64,000 nt of DNA from Mesorhizobium sp. ZC-5 (GTDB taxonomy: Bacteria; Pseudomonadota; Alphaproteobacteria; Rhizobiales; Rhizobiaceae), in the NCBI RefSeq assembly GCF_025753855.1, contig NZ_JAOWPT010000004.1:231871-295870 (forward strand). Reading direction: 5' to 3'. The number at the start of each line of letters is the position of its first letter. The first letter of the stretch is position 1. Position numbers and translations under genes: made by a program. A model generated the notes under the pieces. It was not told the origin of the DNA. It saw only the letters and a list, made by a program, of their open reading frames with translations, and searched no databases. Shown one piece after another: positions 16,406-25,387 of this stretch.

Positions 16406-17209
16406 ATGACGACCGGAATAGGCTTGCTCGCATTGCTCTGCGTGGGTGTGCTCGCAGCAATCATCGTCGACCAGACTGCAAGCTCGCAGGCCGAGGCAGA
16501 ACCGCAGGCGATGGCTCAGCCAGCTCCCAAACCCGTCGAAGCCAAGGTTTCGCAAGAAGCCGAAAGCCCAAAACCGGAGCTTCAGTCCGCCGAGCAGAAG
16601 AACGAACCCGCAGCGCCTTCACCTGTGGCCACGGCGGTAAATTCACCAGCTCCGGTGGCGCCCGCTCCGCCGACAGCGGCAACTCAACCGAAACTCGCAG
16701 CCTCCGTGGCTCCGCCCGCACCCGATCCAATTCCCGCGGTTATCCCGGCCGACGATCCGCGCTGGGCTCGCGCTGCAGCAGACAACGCCGCGGCTGTCGC
16801 GGCGTTGAACAAGCAGGTTCCTCCCCCGCTTGCCTCGACAATACCGGCCGTCACCGCCTTCGCCGAAAGCGGACCTGAGATCGGTGGCGAAAAAATCCCG
16901 ATCCCGACGGCGAAACCCACCGGTGACCCGGTCGTCACCGCGGCCATCGCCGGCAGTGCGGTCAATCGGCCTGTACCGGTGCCGAGCGATCCTGCCTTGG
17001 CCTCGTCCGACGAGGACGCAAAACCCAAAGCCGCTCGCCAGGGAAAGATCAGGACGGCGGTCAACATGCGCTCCCGCCCCGCTGATGAAGGCTCCGTGAT
17101 CACCGTCGTGCCAGCCAATGCGACCGTCGGTGTCGTCGGTTGCAAATCATGGTGCGAGATCGTCTTCAAGAACCGCCGCGGCTTTGTCTACAAGGGTTTC
17201 GTCAGGTAG
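16406..17209 (+). CDS. SH3-domain protein with N-terminal membrane anchor
   Basis: A 267-residue protein. The chosen start, ATG 16406, opens with a membrane helix or signal anchor (TGIGLLALLCVGVLAAIIV). Residues 30-205 are Ala/Pro/Lys-rich and low-complexity, probably spanning the periplasm. The C-terminal 65 residues form a bacterial SH3 domain: TAVNMRSRPADEGSVITVVPANA...GWCEI-like core and GFVYKGFVR at the end. Such domains often bind peptidoglycan or proteins in the envelope. Longer in-frame starts exist at 16151 and 16223. It is divergent from the sigma factor gene. Confidence 0.75.
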   Translation: MTTGIGLLALLCVGVLAAIIVDQTASSQAEAEPQAMAQPAPKPVEAKVSQEAESPKPELQSAEQKNEPAAPSPVATAVNSPAPVAPAPPTAATQPKLAASVAPPAPDPIPAVIPADDPRWARAAADNAAAVAALNKQVPPPLASTIPAVTAFAESGPEIGGEKIPIPTAKPTGDPVVTAAIAGSAVNRPVPVPSDPALASSDEDAKPKAARQGKIRTAVNMRSRPADEGSVITVVPANATVGVVGCKSWCEIVFKNRRGFVYKGFVR

Positions 17210-17341
17210 ACGCCAGCTTCGCAATCATCCAAATTCGGCATTTCCCGCAGATTTTGCGGAATAAACGCCTCCGCACTGGCGTTGATCTGGCAGACGCTGG
17301 CCGTTTTCGGTCCTTTCGCGTCCAACCCAGGGAGACATGCC

Positions 17342-17719
17342 ATGAAGACAACCCTATTCGCGTTGAGCGCATTGCTGATCGGGACCTGCGGCGCCCTTGC
17401 CGAAGAACCCGCCAAGACGATGGATAGTTCGGCGGGCAAGATTTACACCGACGCGAACGGCATGGCCCTTTACACCTTCGACAAGGACGAGGCCGGCAAG
17501 TCGAACTGCTACGACAAATGCGCCACCAACTGGCCGCCGTTCATGGCCGCCGCCGACGCCAAGGCGGAAGGCGAGTGGACGATCGTCGATCGCACTGACG
17601 GTTCCAAGATGTGGGCCTATGAAGGCAAGCCGCTCTACCTTTACATCGATGACAAAAAATCCGGCGACGTGACCGGCGAAGGCAAGGGCGGCGTCTGGCA
17701 TCTCGCCAAGGCCGAATAG
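17342..17719 (+). CDS. Secreted COG4315/Lipoprotein_15-type repeat protein
   Basis: A 125-residue protein with a signal peptide (KTTLFALSALLIGTCGALA) and ATG 17342 behind a GGGAGA site. The mature part carries the typical YTDANGMALYTFDKDE...CYDKCATNWPPF and GKPLYLYIDDKKSGDVTGEG repeats of this predicted periplasmic family. The Cys pair CYDKC may form a disulfide. The biochemical function of the family is not established. It is monocistronic in appearance. Confidence 0.82.
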   Translation: MKTTLFALSALLIGTCGALAEEPAKTMDSSAGKIYTDANGMALYTFDKDEAGKSNCYDKCATNWPPFMAAADAKAEGEWTIVDRTDGSKMWAYEGKPLYLYIDDKKSGDVTGEGKGGVWHLAKAE

Positions 17720-17848
17720 CCGGCACACCCGAATAATTCCATGACGGAGGCTGTCCATCAGGCGGCCTCCTGCCTCGTCTGGAGGCCTTCCTGCGAAAAC
17801 CTTTCGCGGGCTCGTGCGTTAGGTCCTCTTCAGGAACTGGAGATGATC

Positions 17849-18811
<963 letters not shown>

Positions 18812-18828
18812 GGCGCCAAGGCCGGATC

Positions 18829-19269
18829 TCAGTTCGGTCCGCCCTGCCGGTTCAATATCTTCAGCGTCGCGGAATCGGCCGCTCCTGCGAAATACCGATC
18901 GAGTGCACGCAGGAAGATTTCCTCGCTGGAAGCCTCTGAAAACAGCGTCAGGCTCGACCGAAACTTCATGTCGTCGGGGCTGCCGAATATCTGATACGCG
19001 GATCTGTTCTCCACCTGCAGGACGAGTTCCATACATCGCCGCAGCCGTTCACCGAGCACGGGATGCGCCAGATAGGTCCGCGCTTCTTCCAGCGATGAAA
19101 TCGCGAACCGTTGCGACATCGCGCTGAAGCCGAGGCCGGCGACCTGCGGGAAGACGAACCACATCCAATGGCTCTGCTTTCTCCCTCGCCCAAGTTCCGC
19201 AAACACAACATCGATAACCGGAGCTTGCGCCTCGACAAAGCGGTTGAGGACGAATGGATCGTCAGTCAT
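18829..19269 (-). CDS. DUF1810 family protein
   Basis: A 146-residue protein from ATG 19269 (a TTG 12 bases upstream is also in frame). DUF1810 signatures are visible: FVEAQ near the N-terminus, QSHWMWFVFPQVAGLG, and the YLAHPVLGERLR segment. The fold is helical and no activity is established for the family. It starts 18 bases after the stop of the 4Fe-4S gene on the same strand, so the two are probably co-transcribed. Confidence 0.85.
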   Translation of the reverse strand: MTDDPFVLNRFVEAQAPVIDVVFAELGRGRKQSHWMWFVFPQVAGLGFSAMSQRFAISSLEEARTYLAHPVLGERLRRCMELVLQVENRSAYQIFGSPDDMKFRSSLTLFSEASSEEIFLRALDRYFAGAADSATLKILNRQGGPN

Positions 19270-19287
19270 CGTTTGCTGCAAGCCCGC

Positions 19288-19971
19288 TCATCGCGCAAAA
19301 GCCGCCATGTGGAACGCCTGCACCCCCGCCGGATACCGATAGGTTGTGCCATAGGGACAAGCATTGCGGTCGAGACAACCGCCCGTGCGACAGTCTTCGC
19401 CATATGTGCCGCGCACATGCGCCAGACAATCGTGGTAGGCAAAGCCCGCTTCGGAATAAGCGTTGACCGGACAGCCTTTTAAGCAAGGTTTTCCGATACA
19501 TGCATCGCAAAGATGATTCACCGTCTCAGGTGACTGAATCGGAAGCTCAATGTCGAACAACAGCGCGCCGCGATAGGCATGCCACAGGCCGTATTCCGGA
19601 TGCATGAGGATGCCGAGCGGCGACGGTTTCAGTCCTTCCGCGCGCATCGCCCACTGCTGGAACGGCAGATAGGGCTTGTCGGACGGGTAGACGGCAAGGG
19701 CGCCTGTTTCCTCGGCCACATCGTCGATGATCTCGCGCGACCATGTGTCGAGCGGGTTCTCAAAATCGACCGGCTGGCTTTCGCGCCAGCGCGAAAAATG
19801 CGGCCACGGCGCAGCACCCGCCTGTCCGACCAGAAGCACCGCCTTCGCCGGCGCTCCGGATAGCCCTGGCGGCGCAACGTCGCTGAGATCGAAATTGAAG
19901 CCACCGCGCAGGATCAGCCCGCGAGGCGAAAGCGCTTGGGAGAGTTCAGCAATCAACCCTTGCGCGCGCAT
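19288..19971 (-). CDS. 4Fe-4S ferredoxin-type protein
   Basis: A 227-residue protein. The first 150 residues resemble the N-domain of QueG-like/COG1600 proteins without the cobalamin-binding part I would expect in QueG. Next comes a ferredoxin-type cluster motif CDACIGKPCLKGCPVNAY (C-x2-C-x4-C-x3-CP), and then a second Cys-rich stretch (DCRTGGCLDRNACPYG). At least one [4Fe-4S] cluster is expected. It lies 89 bases downstream of mttB-like 2 on the same strand, so it could supply electrons for corrinoid reactivation, but this is inferred from position only. The start is ATG 19971; a GTG directly before it is also possible. Confidence 0.75.
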   Translation of the reverse strand: MRAQGLIAELSQALSPRGLILRGGFNFDLSDVAPPGLSGAPAKAVLLVGQAGAAPWPHFSRWRESQPVDFENPLDTWSREIIDDVAEETGALAVYPSDKPYLPFQQWAMRAEGLKPSPLGILMHPEYGLWHAYRGALLFDIELPIQSPETVNHLCDACIGKPCLKGCPVNAYSEAGFAYHDCLAHVRGTYGEDCRTGGCLDRNACPYGTTYRYPAGVQAFHMAAFAR

Positions 19972-20060
19972 CACCTCTTGCCCGGCTCGCGTATGGCGCT
20001 GCGCCAGACTTCCTTGTGGATTATGTCGGCGACTTTAGCCCCGCCTGAAACGGGCTCCTT

Positions 20061-21635
20061 TCAAGTGAAGGCGTCGGGCATCGATGCCTTCTTCCTGGCG
20101 ATGAAGTCCTTCAGCGCCTCGTCGATCGCGGGATCGAGGTATGGCGCCTCGTAGCTCTCCAGCCAGCGGCGGGCGAGTTCGTTGGCCCGCTGCGGAGCAG
20201 TCTTTTCGCCTTCCGCCAGCCACTGCTCGTAGGAATTGTTGTCTGCGATCGACGAACGGTAGAATGCCGTCTGGAAATTCGCCTGCGTGTGGTCGCAGCC
20301 AAGATAGTGGCTGCCGGGACCAACCTGGCGGATGGCATCCATCGCCTGGCCGTTTTCGGACAGATCGACGCCTTCGGCGAATTTCTGCTGCATGCCGAGC
20401 TGGTCGATGTCCATCATGAACTTCTCGTAGCAGGAAGCCAGTCCGCCCTCGAGCCAACCGGCCGAATGCAGCACGAAATTGGTGCCGGCAAGGATCGTCG
20501 AGTTCAGCGTGTTGGCGCTTTCATAAGCTGCCTGTGCGTCTGGCACTTTCGAGGCGCAGAGCGAGCCGCCGGTGCGAAACGGCAGGCCGAGGCGCCGCGC
20601 CAGCTGCGCCGCGCCGTAGGACACCAGCGACGGCTCTGGCGTGCCGAAGGTCGGCGCGCCCGACTGCATCGAGATCGAAGAGGCAAACGTGCCGAACAGC
20701 ACCGGTGCACCCGGCCGGATCAGCTGCGTCAGCGACGCACCAGCCAACACCTCGGCCAGAACCTGGGTCAGCGTGCCGGCAACCGTCACCGGGCTCATCG
20801 CGCCGGCCAGGATGAACGGCGTCACGATGCAGGCCTGGTTGTTGCGGGCGTAGACTTTCAGCGCGCCGAGCATCGTTTCGTCGAACACCATCGGCGAATT
20901 TGCGTTGATCAGGCTGGTCAGCACGGTGTTCTGGTCGACGAAATCGTCGCCGAAAACGAGCTTCGCCATCGCCACGGTATCTTCTGCGCGTTCCGGCGCC
21001 GTCACTGAGCCCATGAACGGCTTGTCGGAATACTTGATATGCGCATAGATCATGTCGAGGTGGCGCTTGTTTACCGGCACGTCGACCGGCTCGCACACCG
21101 TGCCGCCCGAATGATGGATCGACGGCGCCATGTAGGCGAGCTTCACGAAATTGCGGAAATCCTCGATCGTGGCATAGCGACGCTTGCCGTCGAGGTCGCG
21201 CACGAAGGGCGGTCCGTAGACCGGCGCAAAGACCGTGGCGTTGCCGCCGATCTGCACCGAGCGTTCCGGATTGCGCGCATGCTGCGTGTATTGCGACGGC
21301 GCGGTCTCTAATAGCGAACGCGGCAGCCCCTTCGGAAAATGCACCCGCTCGCCCTTGATGTCGGCGCCGGCAGCCTTGAAAAGTTCGAGCGCCTCGGCGT
21401 CGTCGCGAAACTCGATGCCAATCTCTTCCAGCACCGTGTCGGCATTCTTCTCGATCAGCGCAAGGCCCTCTTCGTCGAGCACTTCGTAGACCTTGATGCT
21501 GCGCTTGATGTAAGTCTGCTGGGTGCCGGGTCCGCCGCCCGAACGCGCCGCGCGCCGTGCGGCCGCGCCACCGCTGGCGCCACGTCCGCGCCGCGCGTTG
21601 GAGGCTTCCTGCCCCGACAAGAGGTTCTCTTCCAT
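20061..21635 (-). CDS. MttB-family non-pyrrolysine corrinoid methyltransferase (complete)
   Basis: 524 residues with the full MttB architecture and no in-frame amber codon. Blocks seen include IEKNADTVLEEIGIEF, HNSPMVFDETMLGAL-like and LAGAMSPVTVAGTLTQ, plus FGTFASSISMQSGAPTFGTPEP, SAGWLEGGLASCYEK and VGPGSHYLGCDHTQ. It should transfer a methyl group from a quaternary amine to the corrinoid protein encoded divergently at 21890. Residues 10-45 are an unusual Arg/Gly/Ala-rich extension (ARRGRGASGG, ARRAARSGGG). I chose ATG 21635, nine bases after AGGG; ATG 21644 is the alternative. Known relatives act on glycine betaine, proline betaine, carnitine or butyrobetaine. The substrate here is unknown. 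Confidence 0.92.
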   Translation of the reverse strand: MEENLLSGQEASNARRGRGASGGAAARRAARSGGGPGTQQTYIKRSIKVYEVLDEEGLALIEKNADTVLEEIGIEFRDDAEALELFKAAGADIKGERVHFPKGLPRSLLETAPSQYTQHARNPERSVQIGGNATVFAPVYGPPFVRDLDGKRRYATIEDFRNFVKLAYMAPSIHHSGGTVCEPVDVPVNKRHLDMIYAHIKYSDKPFMGSVTAPERAEDTVAMAKLVFGDDFVDQNTVLTSLINANSPMVFDETMLGALKVYARNNQACIVTPFILAGAMSPVTVAGTLTQVLAEVLAGASLTQLIRPGAPVLFGTFASSISMQSGAPTFGTPEPSLVSYGAAQLARRLGLPFRTGGSLCASKVPDAQAAYESANTLNSTILAGTNFVLHSAGWLEGGLASCYEKFMMDIDQLGMQQKFAEGVDLSENGQAMDAIRQVGPGSHYLGCDHTQANFQTAFYRSSIADNNSYEQWLAEGEKTAPQRANELARRWLESYEAPYLDPAIDEALKDFIARKKASMPDAFT

Positions 21636-21701
21636 AACATTCATCCCTAGAAAATATGCGGCGCGCGATCGCGCCCTGCCCGGATCGTAGCCTCGCATCC
21701 T

Positions 21702-21797
21702 TCGCAAAACGGCTTGCCAGCGCCAAGACGTGTCGCAAAATCGACAAGAAAACCATGCATTTCGCCGGTCGCTTTCCTTTTGCAGGAAGTCGCAAAT
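21702..21797. promoter_or_regulatory. TCGCAAA boxes in the divergent mttB-corrinoid protein promoter region
   Basis: Three TCGCAAA copies in the same orientation lie at 21702-21709, 21733-21740 and 21790-21797. The middle one is part of an inverted repeat, TGTCG (21731-21735) and CGACA (21742-21746), around six bases. Similar boxes occur before the GlxA-type regulator gene (33690, 33713) and before DMGDH-like 2 (40250). A regulator site is plausible, and a weak -10-like AATAGATATT lies 25 or so bases past the last box toward the corrinoid gene. Confidence 0.45.
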
Positions 21798-21889
21798 CAG
21801 CTATGGAAACGCAACACTTGCAGAATAGATATTGACCTGAATTCGCGTGCCGCAAAAAGACCAGACATCGCGGCCACAGGAGCCACAGC

Positions 21890-22588
21890 ATGTCCGACGA
21901 CGAGATTATCCTCTCCGAGCTTTCCGACGACGAACTCGTGCAGCAGATGCACGACGATCTTTATGACGGCTTGAAGGAAGAAATCGAGGAAGGCACCAAC
22001 ATCCTCCTAGAACGCGGCTGGGTTCCCTACAAGGTGCTGACCGAAGCTCTGGTCGAGGGCATGCGGATCGTCGGCGAAGACTTTCGCGACGGCATCCTGT
22101 TCGTTCCCGAGGTGCTTTTGTCGGCCAACGCCATGAAGGCCGGCATGCACATTCTGCGTCCGTTGCTCGCCGCCACCGGCGCGCCCAAGCAGGGCAAGAT
22201 GGTAATCGGCACCGTCAAGGGCGACATCCACGACATCGGCAAGAACCTCGTCGGCATGATGATGGAAGGTGCCGGCTTCGATGTCATCGATCTCGGCATC
22301 AACAATCCGGTCGAAAAATACCTGGCGGCGATCGAGGAACACCAGCCTGACATCATCGGCATGTCGGCTCTGCTGACCACCACGATGCCGTACATGAAGG
22401 TCGTGATCGACACGATGAAGGAAAAGGGCATCCGCGACGACTACGTCGTGCTGGTCGGCGGCGCCCCGCTCAACGAAGAATTCGGCAAGGCGGTCGGCGC
22501 CGATGCCTATTGCCGCGATGCGGCGGTCGCAGTCGAGACCGCCAAGGACTACATGAAGCGCAAGCACAACGTACGCGCTTCGGCATGA
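21890..22588 (+). CDS. MtbC/MttC-type corrinoid (B12-binding) protein
   Basis: A 232-residue protein with the two-domain layout of methyltransferase corrinoid proteins. A helical cap comes first (ILLERGWVPYKVLTEALVEGMRIVG...FVPEVLLSANAMKAGM). The Rossmann-like B12 domain follows, with the lower-ligand motif GDIHDIGKN (Asp112, His114, Gly117) and the GMSALLTTTMPYM and LVGGAPLNEEF segments. It shuttles the methyl group from MttB to MtrH. The first 35 residues are strikingly acidic (SDDEIILSELSDDELVQQ). ATG 21890 follows an AGGAG site. It is divergent from mttB-like 2 and followed by a strong hairpin. Confidence 0.95.
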   Translation: MSDDEIILSELSDDELVQQMHDDLYDGLKEEIEEGTNILLERGWVPYKVLTEALVEGMRIVGEDFRDGILFVPEVLLSANAMKAGMHILRPLLAATGAPKQGKMVIGTVKGDIHDIGKNLVGMMMEGAGFDVIDLGINNPVEKYLAAIEEHQPDIIGMSALLTTTMPYMKVVIDTMKEKGIRDDYVVLVGGAPLNEEFGKAVGADAYCRDAAVAVETAKDYMKRKHNVRASA

Positions 22589-22592
22589 AAAA

Positions 22593-22612
22593 GGCCGTGC
22601 ACGAGCACGGCC
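22593..22612. terminator. Bidirectional hairpin after the corrinoid protein gene
   Basis: GGCCGTGC (22593-22600) and GCACGGCC (22605-22612) pair perfectly around ACGA. The hairpin starts four bases after the corrinoid gene stop, and the entericidin gene converges on it. AAAAA precedes the left arm, which gives a T-run on the minus strand. Confidence 0.65.
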
Positions 22613-22638
22613 TCACATTCCATGAACCGGAATTCGGC

Positions 22639-22779
22639 TCAGGGATTTTCGACAGTATCCTCGACCGCGTTTGCGGTTTGCTTGACGTCTCTACCGACGC
22701 CGCGGACTGTATTGGCGCATGCCGCGAGCGCCACGGCGCAGACGATCAGGGCCACTGGTGCAAGCCGGGACAGTTTCAT
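22639..22779 (-). CDS. Entericidin A/B family small lipoprotein
   Basis: A 46-residue gene on the minus strand from ATG 22779 to TGA 22639-22641. The product begins MKLSRLAPVALIVCAVALAA, followed by a lipobox Cys (LAAC), and continues CANTVRGVGRDVKQTANAVE. This is the classic entericidin layout: a lipoprotein signal followed by a short amphipathic NT..G.G.D...A helix. Entericidins are bacteriolytic/antidote-type envelope lipopeptides regulated by stress. A GGGAG site lies nine bases before the start. It interrupts the C1 block without an obvious link to it. Confidence 0.85.
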   Translation of the reverse strand: MKLSRLAPVALIVCAVALAACANTVRGVGRDVKQTANAVEDTVENP

Positions 22780-22843
22780 GTACGGGTACTCCCTCGTTCG
22801 CTAATATCGCCCACCAAGAACGAATTCTGGGCAAAGTGGTTCC

Positions 22844-23482
22844 ATGATGCAACTCCGCACGGCTGTTCGTCCCCAAGCTGAAAAGCTGCTGGTGATCGCC
22901 TGCGGCATGATCGCGCGCGAGATCCTGGCGGCCAAGCAGCAACTCAACCTCGACCATCTCGAGCTGACTTGCCTGCCGGCGGAATACCATTTCTATCCGG
23001 ACCGGATCGCGCCGGCCATGGATGCCGCCATCGTCAAGGCCAAGGCGGATGGCTTCAAGCACATCTTCGTCGGCTATGCCGATTGCGGCACCGGGGGGTT
23101 GCTCGACAATATCTGTGAAAAGCACGGCGTCGAGCGTATGGCCGGACCTCATTGTTTTGGTTTCTATCAGGGCATGGCCGCCTATGCGAAGGTCGCCGAC
23201 GACGACATGATGTCGTTTTACATGACCGATTTCCTCTGCCGGCAGTTCGACGCCTTCTTCATGAAACCACTTGGCCTCGACCGGCATCCGGAACTGATTC
23301 AGGATTATTTCGGCAACTACGAAAAGCTTATCTATCTTGCCCAGACGGAGGAGCCGGAACTCGAAAAGGTCGCGCAAGCCGCAGCGCGCATGCTTGGCCT
23401 TGCCTATGAGCGCCGCTTCACCGGCTATGGCGACCTGCCCTCCTCCCTGGAAAACGCGTCGCGTTCCGCCGCACCTTCATGA
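22844..23482 (+). CDS. DUF1638 family protein
   Basis: A 212-residue protein matching DUF1638: LLVIACGMIAREI near residue 15, LPAEYHFYPDRI, the GYADCGTGGLLDN motif and AGPHCFGFYQGM. The conserved Cys and His residues suggest a metal or cofactor site. DUF1638 genes recur beside corrinoid methyltransferase genes in bacteria and archaea, but I know of no established function. Here it lies 255 bases after the corrinoid protein gene in the same orientation, separated by the entericidin gene. The start is ATG 22844 (ATG 22847 is also possible). A role in corrinoid-protein maturation or methyl-group handling is a guess from context. Confidence 0.82.
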   Translation: MMQLRTAVRPQAEKLLVIACGMIAREILAAKQQLNLDHLELTCLPAEYHFYPDRIAPAMDAAIVKAKADGFKHIFVGYADCGTGGLLDNICEKHGVERMAGPHCFGFYQGMAAYAKVADDDMMSFYMTDFLCRQFDAFFMKPLGLDRHPELIQDYFGNYEKLIYLAQTEEPELEKVAQAAARMLGLAYERRFTGYGDLPSSLENASRSAAPS

Positions 23483-23529
23483 AAGGGCCTGATTTGGCGG
23501 CTCCTTTGCCCGACAAATGGAGTCACAGA

Positions 23530-24108
23530 ATGGCCTTTCGCAAGCTTCTCCTCGCCATGCTCATTTCGCTGCCAGCCTCGCAGGCGCTGGCCACCGGCGA
23601 GATCCAGAACCTGATCACCGATGCCGATAGCAAGCGGTTGCAGGACTATGATTCGACACGCGAGACGGCATTGAAGGAAGCCAAGGCAGGCGGCGCGGCG
23701 GGCGATGTCGCCGAACTCGAAAAACTGATCGCCAGAGCGCCGGTCGCCTTCGACGGTTTCGACATGACAGGCAACTGGCAATGCCGCACCATCAAGGCCG
23801 GAGGGTTGAGCCCGCTTGTCGTCTACAGTTGGTTCAAGTGCCGGGTAACCGACGACGGTTCAGGATGGACGCTGGAAAAGATCTCCGGCTCGCAGCGCAC
23901 CAAAGGCCGTTTCTTCACCGACAGCGACAAGCGATTGACCTATCTCGGATCTTTCTTCGTTGCCGGCGATACGCCGAAGAAATACAGCAGCGGTCCGGAA
24001 AGCGACCAGGTCGGCTACACATTCCGGACAGGATCGAACGAGTGGCGCATCGAATTTCCTGCTCCACATTACGAATCCAAGCTGGATATTCTCGAGTTTC
24101 GCCGTTAG
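23530..24108 (+). CDS. DUF4893 family secreted protein
   Basis: A 192-residue protein, ATG 23530 with GGAG seven bases upstream. The signal peptide is FRKLLLAMLISLPASQALA. The mature part has the DUF4893 pattern: a helical ITDADSKRLQDYDSTRETAL start and then the domain core FDMTGNWQCRTIKAGGLSPLVVY. The family is alphaproteobacterial and uncharacterised. It sits between DUF1638 and exoD genes with 47 bases to the former, and I see no functional clue. Confidence 0.78.
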   Translation: MAFRKLLLAMLISLPASQALATGEIQNLITDADSKRLQDYDSTRETALKEAKAGGAAGDVAELEKLIARAPVAFDGFDMTGNWQCRTIKAGGLSPLVVYSWFKCRVTDDGSGWTLEKISGSQRTKGRFFTDSDKRLTYLGSFFVAGDTPKKYSSGPESDQVGYTFRTGSNEWRIEFPAPHYESKLDILEFRR

Positions 24109-24248
24109 GCCCAAATCGCCAGTGAAACAGTCATCCGGTTTTCACAGGTCAACGTTATGCGCTGGCATCATCAAGGATTAACCGGTTGCCGCCACACTAT
24201 GGTCGCTCTTGCGCCGAGGGTGGGTCGGGTCAGGCGGCATGGGGACGT

Positions 24249-24917
24249 ATGAGACAGGAAATGCGAGGCTTTGAGGACGGTCAGATCGACGGCGCGCCGG
24301 TACGGCGTCGGCCGCGACGCCTGTCGCAACTCTTCGCGCAAATGGCGCGTGACGCCGACGGCCCGGTTTCCATATCGAACATCCGCGATGCGCTGGGCGA
24401 CCGCAGCTTCGCCGCACTCATCGTCTTTTTCGCGGCCCTGAACCTGATCCCGCTGCCACCGCCTTCCTCGGCCATCCTCGGACTGCCGCTGGTGATCGTG
24501 TCGGCGCAGATGATGTACGGCAGCAAACGCGCCTGGCTGCCGCGCTTCGTCATGGAACATTCGATTTCGGCCGAAAGCTTCCGCTCTGTCATGGACCGCC
24601 TGATCCCTCGGCTGATCAGTCTCGAGCGTATGATCAAGCCCCGCTACTGGCCGTTCTGGCGCAGGCAGGGTGACCGCGTGATCGGCGTCATGTGCTTCGT
24701 TCTGGCTGTCATCGTCACGCTGCCAATACCGCTCGGCAACTGGCTTCCAGCCTTTTCCAGCTCGCTGCTCGGCCTCGCGCTGATTGAACGCGACGGCATC
24801 CTCTTTGCCGTCGGCACAATCGTCGGCTTGGTGGCAATGGTGGTCATCGTCGCCGTCTTCGGCTCCGCGACGGCCTTGATCGGGTTCCTGTGGACCTCCA
24901 ACTTTTTTCACATGTGA
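24249..24917 (+). CDS. exoD: ExoD-family membrane protein (exopolysaccharide synthesis)
   Basis: A 222-residue integral membrane protein of the ExoD family: GPVSISNIRDALGDRSF near residue 40, NLIPLPPPSSAILGLPLV with the typical triple Pro, and the C-terminal hydrophobic pair of helices. In Sinorhizobium ExoD affects exopolysaccharide production and nodule invasion; its molecular activity is unclear. I start at ATG 24249 (GGGGAC upstream); ATG 24261 is also possible. It has no link to the surrounding C1 genes. Confidence 0.85.
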   Translation: MRQEMRGFEDGQIDGAPVRRRPRRLSQLFAQMARDADGPVSISNIRDALGDRSFAALIVFFAALNLIPLPPPSSAILGLPLVIVSAQMMYGSKRAWLPRFVMEHSISAESFRSVMDRLIPRLISLERMIKPRYWPFWRRQGDRVIGVMCFVLAVIVTLPIPLGNWLPAFSSSLLGLALIERDGILFAVGTIVGLVAMVVIVAVFGSATALIGFLWTSNFFHM

Positions 24918-24939
24918 GCTGCCGCTGAGCCGATGTTGC

Positions 24940-24957
24940 GCCGCCTGCCCAGGCGGC
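24940..24957. terminator. GC-rich hairpin after exoD
   Basis: GCCGCCT (24940-24946) pairs with AGGCGGC (24951-24957) around GCCC, 23 bases after the exoD stop. There is no T-run, so it is only a possible terminator. Confidence 0.35.
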
Positions 24958-25081
24958 GGCAACCGGCTGTCGCCGGAACCCGATCTTCCGCGCGTCGCTT
25001 TTGAATGCCCGCGCGTCGTCCCATAACAAGCAGCCTTGGTGCCGTTCCGGCAATGCTCGAATTCATGAGGAGCATAAATCA

Positions 25082-25387
25082 ATGGCCGATCTGATCGTCG
25101 TCTACTGGCGCGACATCCCCGCGCAAGTCATCGTGAAAAAAGGCCGCCAGAACGCCAAGCGCGAACTGCCGCTGCGCTTCACCGAGGCGATAGACATGTG
25201 CGCGATGCGCACCGGCGCCGGCGACACCGACGCCTATCTTGCTGAATGGCGCAAGGCCGATCCGGTGCCCGTAAGCGATGATCTCGAATCCGAAGCGGAA
25301 AAAGCACTGGCCGATATCGATGGCAGATACACCCGCGAGCGGTTGGTTGCCCTGGTGAAGTCGGGTGGGAAAGAGGACAATGTCTGA
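25082..25387 (+). CDS. PF13769 ('virulence factor') family small protein
   Basis: A 101-residue protein from ATG 25082 with an AGGAG site nine bases upstream. The sequence (ADLIVVYWRDIPAQVIVKKG...LPLRFTEAIDMCAMRTG) matches the small family that Pfam calls virulence factor; the name does not describe a known activity. Its last 8 bases overlap the metV-like start, so it is translationally coupled to the C1 genes. From memory the same small gene precedes metF in other alphaproteobacteria. This points to a role in methyl-THF metabolism, perhaps as a subunit of the reductase, which is inferred. Confidence 0.75.
   Translation: MADLIVVYWRDIPAQVIVKKGRQNAKRELPLRFTEAIDMCAMRTGAGDTDAYLAEWRKADPVPVSDDLESEAEKALADIDGRYTRERLVALVKSGGKEDNV

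Noticed and set aside
21636..21889. Cobalamin riboswitch before the corrinoid/MttB genes
   Set aside because: No B12-box-like conserved core or multi-stem layout in the leader; a GCCACTG-like string at 22751 is inside the entericidin coding sequence.
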